Assembly: GCF_029760935.1 (NCBI RefSeq) | Contig: NZ_CP121684.1 | Span: 1,116,001 to 1,180,000, forward strand | Source of the DNA: Lysinibacter sp. HNR | GTDB taxonomy: Bacteria; Actinomycetota; Actinomycetes; Actinomycetales; Microbacteriaceae | DNA length: 64,000 nucleotides | Direction: 5' to 3' | Shown here: positions 36,235 through 44,559 of the stretch, in pieces | How positions within the stretch are numbered: position 1 is the first letter of the stretch | How the letters are laid out: each line of letters begins with the position of its first letter | Made by a program: the position numbers and the translations under genes | The notes under the pieces: generated by a model | Told to the model about the DNA's origin: nothing | Databases searched by the model: none | What the model saw: only the letters and a program-made list of their open reading frames with translations

Positions 36235-36969
36235 CTACAGCGGCTGAATAAGTTCGGGACCCGTCCCACGCAGTGGAGCCACCTCGTAGTGTGTTGTGTG
36301 CTGGGCGGCGGCTTGTGCAGAAGCAACTATTCTATCCACCAGGGAGACATCTCCTCGAACGTGTGGGTTCAACCAGGTGTCCCACGCGTGAGAGGGAAGA
36401 ATGACGGGGGAGCGTTCATGGATGTGGGCGAGATTTTTGGGTGCCTGCATCGTAAGGATAGTCGCCGATAGCACCCAGCGTGCAGAATCGTGTCGATCTT
36501 GAGTGGGGTCCGCCCACCAGGAATAAAGTCCCGCAAATGCCATGGTTTCCCCGTCCGCTGAGCGTATATAGAAGGGGCGCTTTGATAAATCAGGTTCGGT
36601 GAGCCACTCATAGTAACCATCTGCCGGTATCAGGCAGCGTTTGTTGACCACGGAATCGCGAAAGCTGCGTTTTGTTGTGATGGTTTCTGAGCGTGCATTA
36701 AACGTCGGATAGGGGAGTTTCTTGTCGGCGGCAAACGACGGAATGAGCGACCAGCGGGCAGCCTCTAATCGTCGCGTGGTAGAGGTTGATATAGCGTTGG
36801 GGGAGCCCTGAATGCCAGAGAGTTGAGTCGCGGTGTCGACAAGGATGGGGATTGTGTCTGTCGGACGAATATTGTAGTTCGGTAGAGATATCTCCCTCGC
36901 AACAATGGCTGGACTCCACAGGGTGACCAGATCTTCAACCGTTTGGGCTACAGTAAATCTTCCGCACAC
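36235..36969 (-). CDS. SRAP/HMCES-family abasic-site protein (YedK-like)
   Basis: Forms a thiazolidine crosslink with abasic sites in single-stranded DNA and protects them during replication. The catalytic Cys must be residue 2, and the GTG at 36967-36969 gives exactly M-CGRFTV; longer starts up to 36999 would bury it, so this start is firm. Other family residues are seen in NYNIRPT, the Glu in PADGYYEW, and the His in IHERSPVIL. The 244-residue length is normal. It is convergent with the AlkD-like gene, forming a DNA-repair cluster with lexA. Confidence 0.92.
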   Translation of the reverse strand: MCGRFTVAQTVEDLVTLWSPAIVAREISLPNYNIRPTDTIPILVDTATQLSGIQGSPNAISTSTTRRLEAARWSLIPSFAADKKLPYPTFNARSETITTKRSFRDSVVNKRCLIPADGYYEWLTEPDLSKRPFYIRSADGETMAFAGLYSWWADPTQDRHDSARWVLSATILTMQAPKNLAHIHERSPVILPSHAWDTWLNPHVRGDVSLVDRIVASAQAAAQHTTHYEVAPLRGTGPELIQPL

Positions 36970-37095
36970 ACTTACGAATAATAGACCCCGAAGGGTCAAA
37001 AACCCACCCCGCCCGTCATGTCAGTAGTTCATGCTTTCATATCTTCAACGTGCCCACTCCCGCTGATCCCTTCAAAGTTAGGTATGTGTCGAAAA

Positions 37096-37440
37096 ATGAG
37101 TGAATTGGTAACGATATTGTGTCCGCGGTGGTGCATTGAAGATCACGCAGGCGAGCCTCCCGAATCTGTGATTCATATGAGTCACACTCAGCAGGTTCCG
37201 CTTATTTCTGTGGCAAGAGTGAGTGCAAGCCACAGGCAAGCAGAGAGCACGGGAGCAGACGAGCTACGGGCTGTTGAGTGCGAGATTACGCTTTATCGCC
37301 TGGCAAGCTCTTCTGACGAGTGGGTGTATCTCGGTTGGGGATCTCCCGAGGAACCCGGAACGGGTATGGAGATAAGCCGAGAGAGCGCCGAGCGGCTTGT
37401 CCAAAAACTAACCGCTTTTATCAAGAAGGTTGGTGAATAG
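37096..37440 (+). CDS. Small hypothetical protein, DUF6907-like zinc-finger motif
   Basis: About 114 residues if the ATG at 37096 is used; in-frame ATGs at 37018 and 37084 are also possible. An N-terminal CPRWC motif followed by EDH and HMSH gives a Cys-Cys-His-His set like the DUF6907 family of actinobacteria, whose role is unknown. The second half has an alternating hydrophobic pattern (VECEITLYRLA, WVYLGWG) and a C-terminal helix. It faces a LysR gene convergently. No function can be assigned. Confidence 0.6.
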   Translation: MSELVTILCPRWCIEDHAGEPPESVIHMSHTQQVPLISVARVSASHRQAESTGADELRAVECEITLYRLASSSDEWVYLGWGSPEEPGTGMEISRESAERLVQKLTAFIKKVGE

Positions 37441-37463
37441 TTGATAGTAGGTGACTGGTGCTC

Positions 37464-38360
37464 CTAGAAGGTTCTCAACGATTCTGCCAATTCTGCAATA
37501 ATTGAGGTCACAAGAGCAGTCTTTACTCTGCCGGGCATTGTTTGAATTTGTGCTTCTCTCTGCATCAAAATTGAGTTTTCTACCGGGATGAGTACAAGCC
37601 CTTCGCTGACCTGGGACGTCACGGCCAAGCGGGTTGCGAGTGTGATGCCAGCTCCGCTACGGGCGAAGGTAAGAACCGGTCCCAGCTGACCGGCCTCAAA
37701 CACGATATTGGGAGTGAGCTTTTCGCTGAGAACAGCTACGTCAAATAGCTCACGCTGGGTCAGGCCGTGGTCGGCGAGAGCGAGACGATGCTCACAGAGT
37801 TCTCGAAGGGTGATGCTCTTATGCGACGCAAGGACATGATCGGGCGAGACCACCGCATAGGGTGGGGCCGGGACGGAGAGCTCCACAATAACATCGCGCT
37901 GTGGCCCTAGGGCAAAAACGACCGCCACATCCGCTCCTCCGTTAATAACCTGACGGGTTGCTTCTGCGGAGGGAAGAGCCTCCAGCTTAAACACAACCTC
38001 GTTGTATTCTGCGCTCATCCTGGCGATTGCTTCGGTTACCCGGGTTCCAGCCAGCCCCTCCGCACTTGCCACCCTGATAACACGTGTTTTACGAAGCTCA
38101 AGGTTTCTTAATTCTTCAACAACAGCGTCCCCCTCGGACTCGCTGCGTCGGGCGTGCATGAGTAGAAGTCGGCCAGCGCGGGTGAGCGACATACCGCGTG
38201 GGTGGCGTGCAAAGAGCGGAACTCCCACGGCACTTTCGAGCTTAGACACCTGTCGGCTGATTGCTGAAGGTGAAACGTGTAGCTTTTGTGCGGCATCCGT
38301 GACAGAACCGCTTTTGGCGACCTCGGTGAAGTAGATTAGCGCGGTTGGCAACATTTTCAT
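37464..38360 (-). CDS. LysR-family transcriptional regulator
   Basis: A 298-residue LTTR. The helix-turn-helix spans about residues 18-65 (SVTDAAQKLHVSPSAISRQVSKLE) and the effector-binding domain fills the rest (VIRVASAEGLAG, GGADVAVVFAL, GAGITLATRLAV). It is divergent from the M20 peptidase-amino acid importer operon, with an inverted repeat between them, so it probably controls those genes. The effector is unknown. Start at the ATG 38358-38360; a second ATG two codons on is possible. Confidence 0.9.
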   Translation of the reverse strand: MKMLPTALIYFTEVAKSGSVTDAAQKLHVSPSAISRQVSKLESAVGVPLFARHPRGMSLTRAGRLLLMHARRSESEGDAVVEELRNLELRKTRVIRVASAEGLAGTRVTEAIARMSAEYNEVVFKLEALPSAEATRQVINGGADVAVVFALGPQRDVIVELSVPAPPYAVVSPDHVLASHKSITLRELCEHRLALADHGLTQRELFDVAVLSEKLTPNIVFEAGQLGPVLTFARSGAGITLATRLAVTSQVSEGLVLIPVENSILMQREAQIQTMPGRVKTALVTSIIAELAESLRTF

Positions 38361-38385
38361 TGGTGACCCCTAGCTTTGCGTTTTA

Positions 38386-38401
38386 ATCAAGTCAGCTTGA
38401 T
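38386..38401. promoter_or_regulatory. Inverted repeat between LysR gene and peptidase operon
   Basis: ATCAAG-TCAG-CTTGAT is a perfect inverted repeat with 6-base arms, flanked by T-rich and A-rich sequence that almost extends it. Size and position suit a LysR-type binding site 26-41 bases upstream of the LysR start codon and about 75 bases from the peptidase start. Confidence 0.6.
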
Positions 38402-38475
38402 AAAACGATACTGGATTCTGGGGTTGGAGATCTTTAAAATCGTGGCAAGCCATATGAATACGAGGAAATAAATTA

Positions 38476-39930
38476 GTGAACGTTAGATCTAAAATTCTCA
38501 GTGCATCCGAGGGAGAGATAGGTTCCGGGCGCTTTCTGTCCGCTCTGCAACGAGCGGTCTCGTATCAAACGGTGAGTGGTAGTGATGGGGACCGTATTCA
38601 GTTGAAGTCATACCTCGACGATTTTCTGAGCCCGATGCTCCGAGAGTTGGGGTGTGCTGTAGAGCGCTTTGATTCGTGGAACGGTGGCAAAAATTCCTTT
38701 CTGATCGGCAGCCGAATCGAAAATCCAGATGTGCCCACGGTTCTGTGCTATGGTCACGCCGATGTGACTCCCGGGCAGGAGGGCGAGTGGCACAATGATC
38801 GTGACCCCTGGCGGGTAACCGTTGAGGGAATCCGCTGGTATGGTCGAGGCACGGCGGATAACAAGGGCCAGCACCTCATTAATCTGACGGCACTCCACCT
38901 GGTTCTTGCTGAAAAAAGCTCTCTGGGGTTTAACCTGAAGTTTCTTTTTGAAGCGGGCGAGGAGATCGGCTCCCCTCTTCTGGCAGAGTTTGTTACCCAG
39001 CATCAGACAGAGCTTGCAGCGGACGTGTTTATCGCCTCAGACGGTCCCCGTGTTGATGCTGAAACCCCGACGATCTTTTTGGGTTCTCGGGGAAGCGTAG
39101 AGCTTGAGCTCACCGCTCACCTTCGTCCCGATTCATATCACTCTGGAAACTGGGGCGGTCTGATTCGTAACCCGGCCACAACCCTGGCTGCAGCCATCGG
39201 CACGCTTGTTGACGGGAACGGAAACATCAGGATCGAGACTTTATTACCCGACACGATTCCGGGTTCCGTGAGTCGACGTCTCGAAAAAATACGGATTCCC
39301 GAGCATCCACACGAGGGTGAATCCTACGACGGGTGGGGCGCGCAGTACCTGACGGCCGCCGAGCGGCTGTACGCGTGGAATACCCTAGAAATTCTGGCAA
39401 TGAGTTCGGGGAATATAAGCGATCCCACAAACTCAATACCGGGATCAGCCTCGGCCCTCCTACAATTGCGTTTTGTATCGGGAACCGATGTTTTAGACCT
39501 GGAAAGCAGAGTTCAAGAACATCTGGATGCACGTGGTTTTGGCATGGTTCGTGTCCGTGTTTCTCCCGCATTTCCCGCAAGCCGAACCGATCCAGACAAC
39601 CCCTGGGTGGACTGGGTGGCCCGATCAATTTTCCAAACGACCGGCGTGGAACCCAGCGTCTTACCCAACTTTGGCGGGGCGCTACCCAATCACGTTTTTG
39701 AAGGCATCCTGGGCCTACCAACTCTCTGGGTGCCGCACTCCTACCCGGAGTGTCTCCAGCACGCACCAAACGAGCACCTCCTAGAACCCCTGGTGCGACA
39801 GGGGCTTGCTATCGCCTGTGGTATTTTTTACGACCTCGGGAACGGTGGTCATCCGGCCAGGCGTGACCATCCGGCCAAACCGGAGAAGCATCGTCGTTCA
39901 CCTGAAATACACCTCACACAGGCCCATTGA
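38476..39930 (+). CDS. M20-family metallopeptidase (dipeptidase-like)
   Basis: A 484-residue zinc peptidase. The first metal His-Asp is in CYGHADVTPG, the bridging Asp in GRGTADNKGQ, and the catalytic Glu with metal Glu in EAGEEIGS; the Ile/Gly-rich dimerisation domain follows. The family includes di- and tripeptidases and acyl-amino acid hydrolases. The start is GTG at 38476, nine bases after GAGGA. The last 25 residues (GGHPARRDHPAKPEKHRRSP...) are basic, low in complexity and contain a repeated HPA, possibly a recent extension. It is first in an operon with a polar amino-acid ABC importer, suggesting breakdown of a peptide or amino-acid conjugate brought in or made nearby. Confidence 0.88.
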   Translation: MNVRSKILSASEGEIGSGRFLSALQRAVSYQTVSGSDGDRIQLKSYLDDFLSPMLRELGCAVERFDSWNGGKNSFLIGSRIENPDVPTVLCYGHADVTPGQEGEWHNDRDPWRVTVEGIRWYGRGTADNKGQHLINLTALHLVLAEKSSLGFNLKFLFEAGEEIGSPLLAEFVTQHQTELAADVFIASDGPRVDAETPTIFLGSRGSVELELTAHLRPDSYHSGNWGGLIRNPATTLAAAIGTLVDGNGNIRIETLLPDTIPGSVSRRLEKIRIPEHPHEGESYDGWGAQYLTAAERLYAWNTLEILAMSSGNISDPTNSIPGSASALLQLRFVSGTDVLDLESRVQEHLDARGFGMVRVRVSPAFPASRTDPDNPWVDWVARSIFQTTGVEPSVLPNFGGALPNHVFEGILGLPTLWVPHSYPECLQHAPNEHLLEPLVRQGLAIACGIFYDLGNGGHPARRDHPAKPEKHRRSPEIHLTQAH

Positions 39931-39982
39931 AACCATCCGACCCAACTCATCCCCGGATAACCATATTCAAAGGAGAATAACC

Positions 39983-40924
39983 ATGAAATTACGCCGGCTT
40001 TTAAAGCTGATTGGCATTGCTGCCATCATGGCCCTAATCGCTGGGTGCACCACTGCGTCCCAGCAGGTCATGAACGACACGGGAGGATCCACCAGCGAAG
40101 ATTCGATCCGGCCCTTTATCTTCGACCCCGAAACGGTGCCCTATGACGAGACCCTGGCTGCTCTGGTTCCACAGGAAATTCGTGACAGGGGAACCCTGAT
40201 TATCGGGTCGGACACATCATACGCCCCGGCAGAGTTCCTGGGCGGGCCAGACGGACAAACCCCGATGGGGTTTGACGTCGACTTTGCCCACTCGCTCGGA
40301 TCGATGCTCGGGCTAGATATTTCTTACGAGACTGCCGGGCTTGCAACCATTCTTCCCGCGCTGGGAACTAAATACGACCTGGGTATCTCCGCCTTTGCCA
40401 TCACCCAGGAACGTCTTGGCGCGGTCAATATGGTTCGCTATTTCACCGCTGGTTCTATCTGGGCGGTGCAAAAAGACAACCCAAATGATTTTGACCCGCA
40501 AAACCTGTGTGGATCAACGCTGGGAGTGCAGACGGGATCGGTTCAGGAAACCTACATTCTCACCCAGAACGACGAGTGTGTTGTCGCGGGTAACTCCGCT
40601 ATAGATATTGTCTCGCTCAAGAACCAAACCGAGGTGACAACCCGTCTTGTTGCCGGTGGGGTTGACGCGATTGCCTCGGGAGCAGCGACCATTACCTACG
40701 CGCTCTTGCAGACGGGCGGACAGCTTGAGCTGATAGGAGAGCTTTTTAACCCGGCTGAGGTGGGGATTGCCGTGGCAAAAGACAACGTCGAACTGGCAGA
40801 GCTCGTGGCCAGCGCGATGAATAAACTCATTGAAGACGGCTTTTATGGGGAAGTCTTGCAATCGTGGGATTTGGAAATCCTCGCTGTTGATGAGGCCGTT
40901 GTGAACCCGGCGCCCACACGGTGA
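39983..40924 (+). CDS. Polar amino-acid ABC transporter substrate-binding lipoprotein
   Basis: A 313-residue family 3 solute-binding protein. The signal peptide has lipobox IAGC, so the protein is membrane-anchored outside the cell. Ligand-binding-domain blocks ADTSYAP-like (read as SDTSYAPAEF), GFDVDFAHSLGSMLG and GISAFAITQERL are typical of polar amino-acid binders. AGGAG at 39971-39975 precedes the ATG at 39983 by seven bases; the open frame to 39806 runs inside the peptidase gene and is spurious. It supplies the receptor for the permease and ATPase that follow; the ligand is unknown. Confidence 0.92.
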   Translation: MKLRRLLKLIGIAAIMALIAGCTTASQQVMNDTGGSTSEDSIRPFIFDPETVPYDETLAALVPQEIRDRGTLIIGSDTSYAPAEFLGGPDGQTPMGFDVDFAHSLGSMLGLDISYETAGLATILPALGTKYDLGISAFAITQERLGAVNMVRYFTAGSIWAVQKDNPNDFDPQNLCGSTLGVQTGSVQETYILTQNDECVVAGNSAIDIVSLKNQTEVTTRLVAGGVDAIASGAATITYALLQTGGQLELIGELFNPAEVGIAVAKDNVELAELVASAMNKLIEDGFYGEVLQSWDLEILAVDEAVVNPAPTR

Positions 40925-41907
40925 GCGCTATGAAGCGGATGCGCGGACGCCAGACCCCTGATCATGACGGCCCAGAGCTCATCAACGCCGTCCCCGTGAA
41001 GCACCCGGGTCGTTGGGTGGGGGTTGCGCTTCTCCTGCTCCTTGTGGCCATGGTGGTGCACAGCCTCATCACCAATCCAAACTTCCACTGGGACGTTGTG
41101 GGAACCTACTTCTTTGACGTTCTGGTGATCCAGGGCATTGGATGGACCCTCCTTCTCACGGCGGTTGCGATGGTGATCGCCATCACCCTCGCGATCTTCT
41201 TGGCTTTTATGCGTCAATCGGATAACCCGATCTTTCGATATGTCTCGTGGTTCTGGGTGTGGTTTTTCCGCGGAACCCCCATATACACTCAGCTGGTTTT
41301 CTGGGGTCTTGTTGCGGTTCTCTACCCCAAGATAACCCTGGGTATCCCTTTTGGGCCCGAGCTTTTTCAATTCGACACCAAAGATCTCATTACCGCCGCG
41401 ATAGCCGCGATGCTGGGATTGGGCCTGAACGAATCCGCTTACCTGGCAGAGATATTCCGGGCCGGTTTAAAATCTGTGGATCGAGGCCAAAGTGAGGCCG
41501 CCTCGGCCCTGGGCATGCGCAAGACCAAGATTATGTGGCGCATTGTCCTGCCGCAGGCGATGCGGGTCATTATTCCTCCCACGGGCAATGAAACCATCGG
41601 TATGCTCAAGATGACCTCGCTGGTGCTGGCCGTTCCCTTTACGCTAGACCTCACGTTTGTGACCAATAGCATCGCAAACCGAATTTATCTTCCAATTCCC
41701 CTGCTGATCGTTGCGGCCCTGTGGTACCTCATCATTACCAGCGTGTTGATGGTAGGGCAGCACTACGTTGAACGCTACTACGGTCGCGGGGTCGATAACC
41801 TGGTTCCCGCGCCTGTCACAACAACGCTTCCCGTGGTCGGGGCAGACTCAGAGGAGCAGAACGAATCCGGGGAACAGAAGAACGCACAGAAAGGCATTGT
41901 CTCGTGA
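40921..41907 (+). CDS. Polar amino-acid ABC transporter permease
   Basis: A 328-residue HisM/GlnP-type permease with one N-terminal membrane anchor (about 36-57), a core of five or so further segments, and the EAA motif ([18 protein letters not shown], then [15 protein letters not shown]). The GTG start overlaps the upstream stop by four bases (GTGA). The C-terminal tail of about 40 residues is hydrophilic. Only one permease gene is present, so the importer probably works with a homodimer. Confidence 0.93.
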   Translation: MSAMKRMRGRQTPDHDGPELINAVPVKHPGRWVGVALLLLLVAMVVHSLITNPNFHWDVVGTYFFDVLVIQGIGWTLLLTAVAMVIAITLAIFLAFMRQSDNPIFRYVSWFWVWFFRGTPIYTQLVFWGLVAVLYPKITLGIPFGPELFQFDTKDLITAAIAAMLGLGLNESAYLAEIFRAGLKSVDRGQSEAASALGMRKTKIMWRIVLPQAMRVIIPPTGNETIGMLKMTSLVLAVPFTLDLTFVTNSIANRIYLPIPLLIVAALWYLIITSVLMVGQHYVERYYGRGVDNLVPAPVTTTLPVVGADSEEQNESGEQKNAQKGIVS

Positions 41908-42680
41908 GCACCCTGCAGACAGAACAACTGGTTCGTATTAAGGGCGTGCACAAGTATTTTGGTGAGCATCACGTTCTGCGCGGAATCGACCTCACGGTGA
42001 ATCGTGGTGAGGCCTCCGTGATCATTGGCCCGTCGGGTTCGGGCAAATCGACGATACTGCGCTGCGTGAATCTTCTGGAGACCATCAGTGCCGGACGCAT
42101 CTGGGTGGGCGATGACCTCATCGGGTATCGCGAACGTGCGGGGCGTCTATACGACCTCACCTCCAAACAAATCGCCGCGCAGCGGAGAGAAATCGGTATG
42201 GTTTTTCAACGGTTTAACCTCTTCCCTCACAAAACGGCGCTTCACAACATCATGGAGGCACCCATTCACGTTAAGAAACAACCCGAAAAGCAGGTGCGCG
42301 AACGCGCCATGGAGCTACTCGGTCGCGTGGGGCTCGCCGATAAGGCAGATCACTATCCCTCGCAGCTTTCCGGTGGCCAGCAGCAGCGTGTTGCCATAGC
42401 CCGCGCCCTCGCGATGGAACCCGAACTCATGCTGTTTGACGAACCAACGTCGGCACTCGACCCGGAGTTGGTCGAGGACGTGCTCAACGTGATGAAGGAC
42501 CTGGCCCAGTCGGGCATGACGATGATCGTGGTGACCCACGAGATCGGTTTTGCGAGGGAGGTGGGCGACACCCTCACCTTTATGGATGCCGGTGTTGTGA
42601 TCGAGAGCGGCGACCCTCGCGAGATGATTGCCAACCCGCAGCACGCCAGAACCAAAGCGTTCCTCTCGAAGGTGCTCTGA
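41904..42680 (+). CDS. Polar amino-acid ABC transporter ATP-binding protein
   Basis: A 258-residue ATPase with Walker [11 protein letters not shown]-loop [11 protein letters not shown], signature [15 protein letters not shown] and Walker [13 protein letters not shown], of the GlnQ/HisP class. The GTG start overlaps the permease stop by four bases. It is the last gene of the peptidase-importer operon; the initiator tRNA gene starts 93 bases downstream with its own promoter. Confidence 0.95.
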   Translation: MSTLQTEQLVRIKGVHKYFGEHHVLRGIDLTVNRGEASVIIGPSGSGKSTILRCVNLLETISAGRIWVGDDLIGYRERAGRLYDLTSKQIAAQRREIGMVFQRFNLFPHKTALHNIMEAPIHVKKQPEKQVRERAMELLGRVGLADKADHYPSQLSGGQQQRVAIARALAMEPELMLFDEPTSALDPELVEDVLNVMKDLAQSGMTMIVVTHEIGFAREVGDTLTFMDAGVVIESGDPREMIANPQHARTKAFLSKVL

Positions 42681-42732
42681 GCGGGTGTGGGGGTGTTTTG
42701 GTTGACATGCCGGTGAGAGAGGTTTGGCCAAT

Positions 42733-42761
42733 TTGCTTCCGTCTTAGGATTGGGATAGAGT
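42733..42761 (+). promoter_or_regulatory. Promoter of the initiator tRNA gene
   Basis: TTGCTT (42733-42738) and TAGAGT (42756-42761) are separated by 17 bases, and the -10 lies 12 bases before the first tRNA base, a fitting distance for a short tRNA leader. Confidence 0.5.
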
Positions 42762-42773
42762 AAGTTCTTGTGC

Positions 42774-42850
42774 CGCGGGGTGGAGCAGTTCGGTAGCTCG
42801 CCGGGCTCATAACCCGGAGGTCGTAGGTTCAAATCCTGCCCCCGCAACCA
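42774..42850 (+). tRNA. Initiator tRNA-fMet (CAT)
   Basis: A 77-base tRNA with encoded CCA. The cloverleaf pairs well: acceptor CGCGGGG with CCCCGCA, D arm GAGC/GCTC, anticodon stem CCGGG/CCCGG around loop CTCATAA, and T stem GTAGG/CCTGC around TTCAAAT. The unpaired C1-A72 at the acceptor end and the three GC pairs next to the anticodon loop mark it as the formylmethionine initiator and not the elongator. It stands alone with its own promoter and terminator. Confidence 0.97.
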
Positions 42851-42852
42851 AG

Positions 42853-42890
42853 AAGCCGCGGAATCTTTCGAGATTCCGCGGCTTTTCTCT
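42853..42890 (+). terminator. Terminator after tRNA-fMet
   Basis: A perfect 14-base stem (AAGCCGCGGAATCT with AGATTCCGCGGCTT) closes on a stable TTCG tetraloop and runs into TTTTCTCTTT. It begins three bases after the tRNA's CCA end. Confidence 0.92.
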
Positions 42891-43062
42891 TTGCTAGAGC
42901 GCGGCCCTGTCACGAAAGCTGAGCGAGCATGATGGGCGCTCCCGTCGTTCTCATCACTGTGCGCCTGTTGCTTTGCCGCTGTGTAGAGCTTGAGATTATA
43001 AGGTCTGTGCGTATCGGCGCCGTGACAAAGATCGAAGACTTCAACCACCAACCACCACTCAA

Positions 43063-44559
43063 TCACAACAACTTCCCAACGACAGGAAAGAGCGGCGGAA
43101 ACAGCTCCGCAGCGGAGGGATTTCGCGCAGAGGCATCACGCTCAGAATACGCACCGCGCAACTTCTCAAAGATACGCTGCCCCTCCACACGAAGCGCCTC
43201 GGTATCAACCCCCGGAAGCTTCCCGTCGCGCATTACCACGCTCCCATGTACCATACTGAAGTGGGCATCACGCCCGGTTCCCGCGAGAATCAGGGTGCGC
43301 ACGGGGTCGTCAACTGCACCGGCACGAAGATCTGCGAGCGAGAACGCCACGAGGTCTGCGGTTGCCCCCACCGCAATCCTGCCCAGGTCCGGCCGTTTGA
43401 GCGCTCGCGCGCCACCGAGGGTGGCCGCCTCAATATACTCCGCCAGTGCCCCTCGCCCCAGGTCACCGTGCTGAAGCTTGGAAACCTGAACACCGGCGTC
43501 GATACCGCGAATGAGATCGGGTGGAAAGGAATCGGTCCCCAGCCCCACGTTGACCCCCTCCGCCACATATTGGGACAGCTTTTCAAGTTGGAACGCGTAG
43601 CGCGCGCTCGTGAGGGGGCAGTGGGCAATTGAGACCCCGGCATCCGCGAGTCGTTTCAGGTCGCCGCGATCCTCTCCGTGGACCTCGGGGTGAACATCAA
43701 GAAACACTCCGTGGGCGAGGATGGTGCGCTCATTGAGGAGACCCGCTTGCGCGAGCAGGTCAAGCGGGGCGGTGTTGCGGGTCTCGCAAAGAACCTGCCG
43801 CTCAGAGGCTATGCTCTGGGTCGCGTGCACCCGCACGAGCACGTTGCGGCGGGCGGACTCCTCCGCCGTGCGCGTGAGGATATCGTCGCTCACGGTCTCT
43901 ATCCGACAAGGGACGAGGACGCCGGTTATCAGCGGGTCGTCTAGAGCCTGAACCGTCTCAAGAAATCGCAGGGCTCCGGTAAAACCGGCCTCGCCTTGGC
44001 GTTCATCCCAGAATATTTCGGGGATGCCGTCCGTATTGGTGACGTGCACCCCGGAGCGATAGGAGGGGCCGAGAAAAACGCGCAGGCCTAGTTTGCTGGC
44101 GGTGAGGGCGGTGTCGAGCAGATCGTCGTGTGTTTCGGCCCAGGCACTGTGCACCTCGCTTGCGATGGGCATGGCGCTCGTGATGCCGTGGAGGATAAGC
44201 TGCACCAGCGCGTAGCGGCGCATCGTGCTGCGCTCCTCCGGTGTGAGAACCTCCCGCGGGTTTCCCCGTGCGTACTCCGCCGACCAGCTCAACCGCGCCT
44301 CGTGATGGGGACTCCACCACGAGTCCAGGAGAAGGTGATCGATGTCGGCCAGACCCTCCAGATCGATGAGGCCGGGCAGGAGAACGCTCTCGCCCAGGTC
44401 GATCACCTCCGCGGCCTCCCGGAGAAGCTGCTCACCGCGCGCGCCGGAGGCAACACCGGTGATGCAGGAGCCGTGAACGGTCACAGTGGCATCGCGTAAC
44501 TGCACTGTGTGTGTGCCGTCAAAAGCCACGACGTGAGCGGCTCGCAGGGCGTAGTTCAT
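43063..44559 (-). CDS. Amidohydrolase-superfamily protein, chlorohydrolase/deaminase-like, altered metal site
   Basis: A 498-residue member of the amidohydrolase superfamily resembling the AtzA/TrzN/SsnA/guanine-deaminase branch. It keeps the N-terminal beta-sandwich, a His in RVHATQS, the ILAHGVFLD motif and the late GTDSFPPD Asp. The first metal motif, normally HxH after PGxID, reads LPGLIDLEGLADIDH, so both histidines are missing at the usual spacing. Activity or metal content may differ from characterised members. The ATG at 44557-44559 overlaps the stop of the upstream ABC ATPase (ATGA), making it the last gene of the opp-like operon. Substrate unknown. Confidence 0.8.
   Translation of the reverse strand: MNYALRAAHVVAFDGTHTVQLRDATVTVHGSCITGVASGARGEQLLREAAEVIDLGESVLLPGLIDLEGLADIDHLLLDSWWSPHHEARLSWSAEYARGNPREVLTPEERSTMRRYALVQLILHGITSAMPIASEVHSAWAETHDDLLDTALTASKLGLRVFLGPSYRSGVHVTNTDGIPEIFWDERQGEAGFTGALRFLETVQALDDPLITGVLVPCRIETVSDDILTRTAEESARRNVLVRVHATQSIASERQVLCETRNTAPLDLLAQAGLLNERTILAHGVFLDVHPEVHGEDRGDLKRLADAGVSIAHCPLTSARYAFQLEKLSQYVAEGVNVGLGTDSFPPDLIRGIDAGVQVSKLQHGDLGRGALAEYIEAATLGGARALKRPDLGRIAVGATADLVAFSLADLRAGAVDDPVRTLILAGTGRDAHFSMVHGSVVMRDGKLPGVDTEALRVEGQRIFEKLRGAYSERDASARNPSAAELFPPLFPVVGKLL

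Noticed and set aside
38386-38401. Strict T-N11-A LysR box
   Set aside because: The inverted repeat is perfect but the T and A are 12 bases apart, so the strict motif is not claimed.
42929-43474. 181-codon plus-strand frame after the tRNA
   Set aside because: Mostly antisense to the amidohydrolase; Ser/Arg/Pro-rich shadow without ribosome site.
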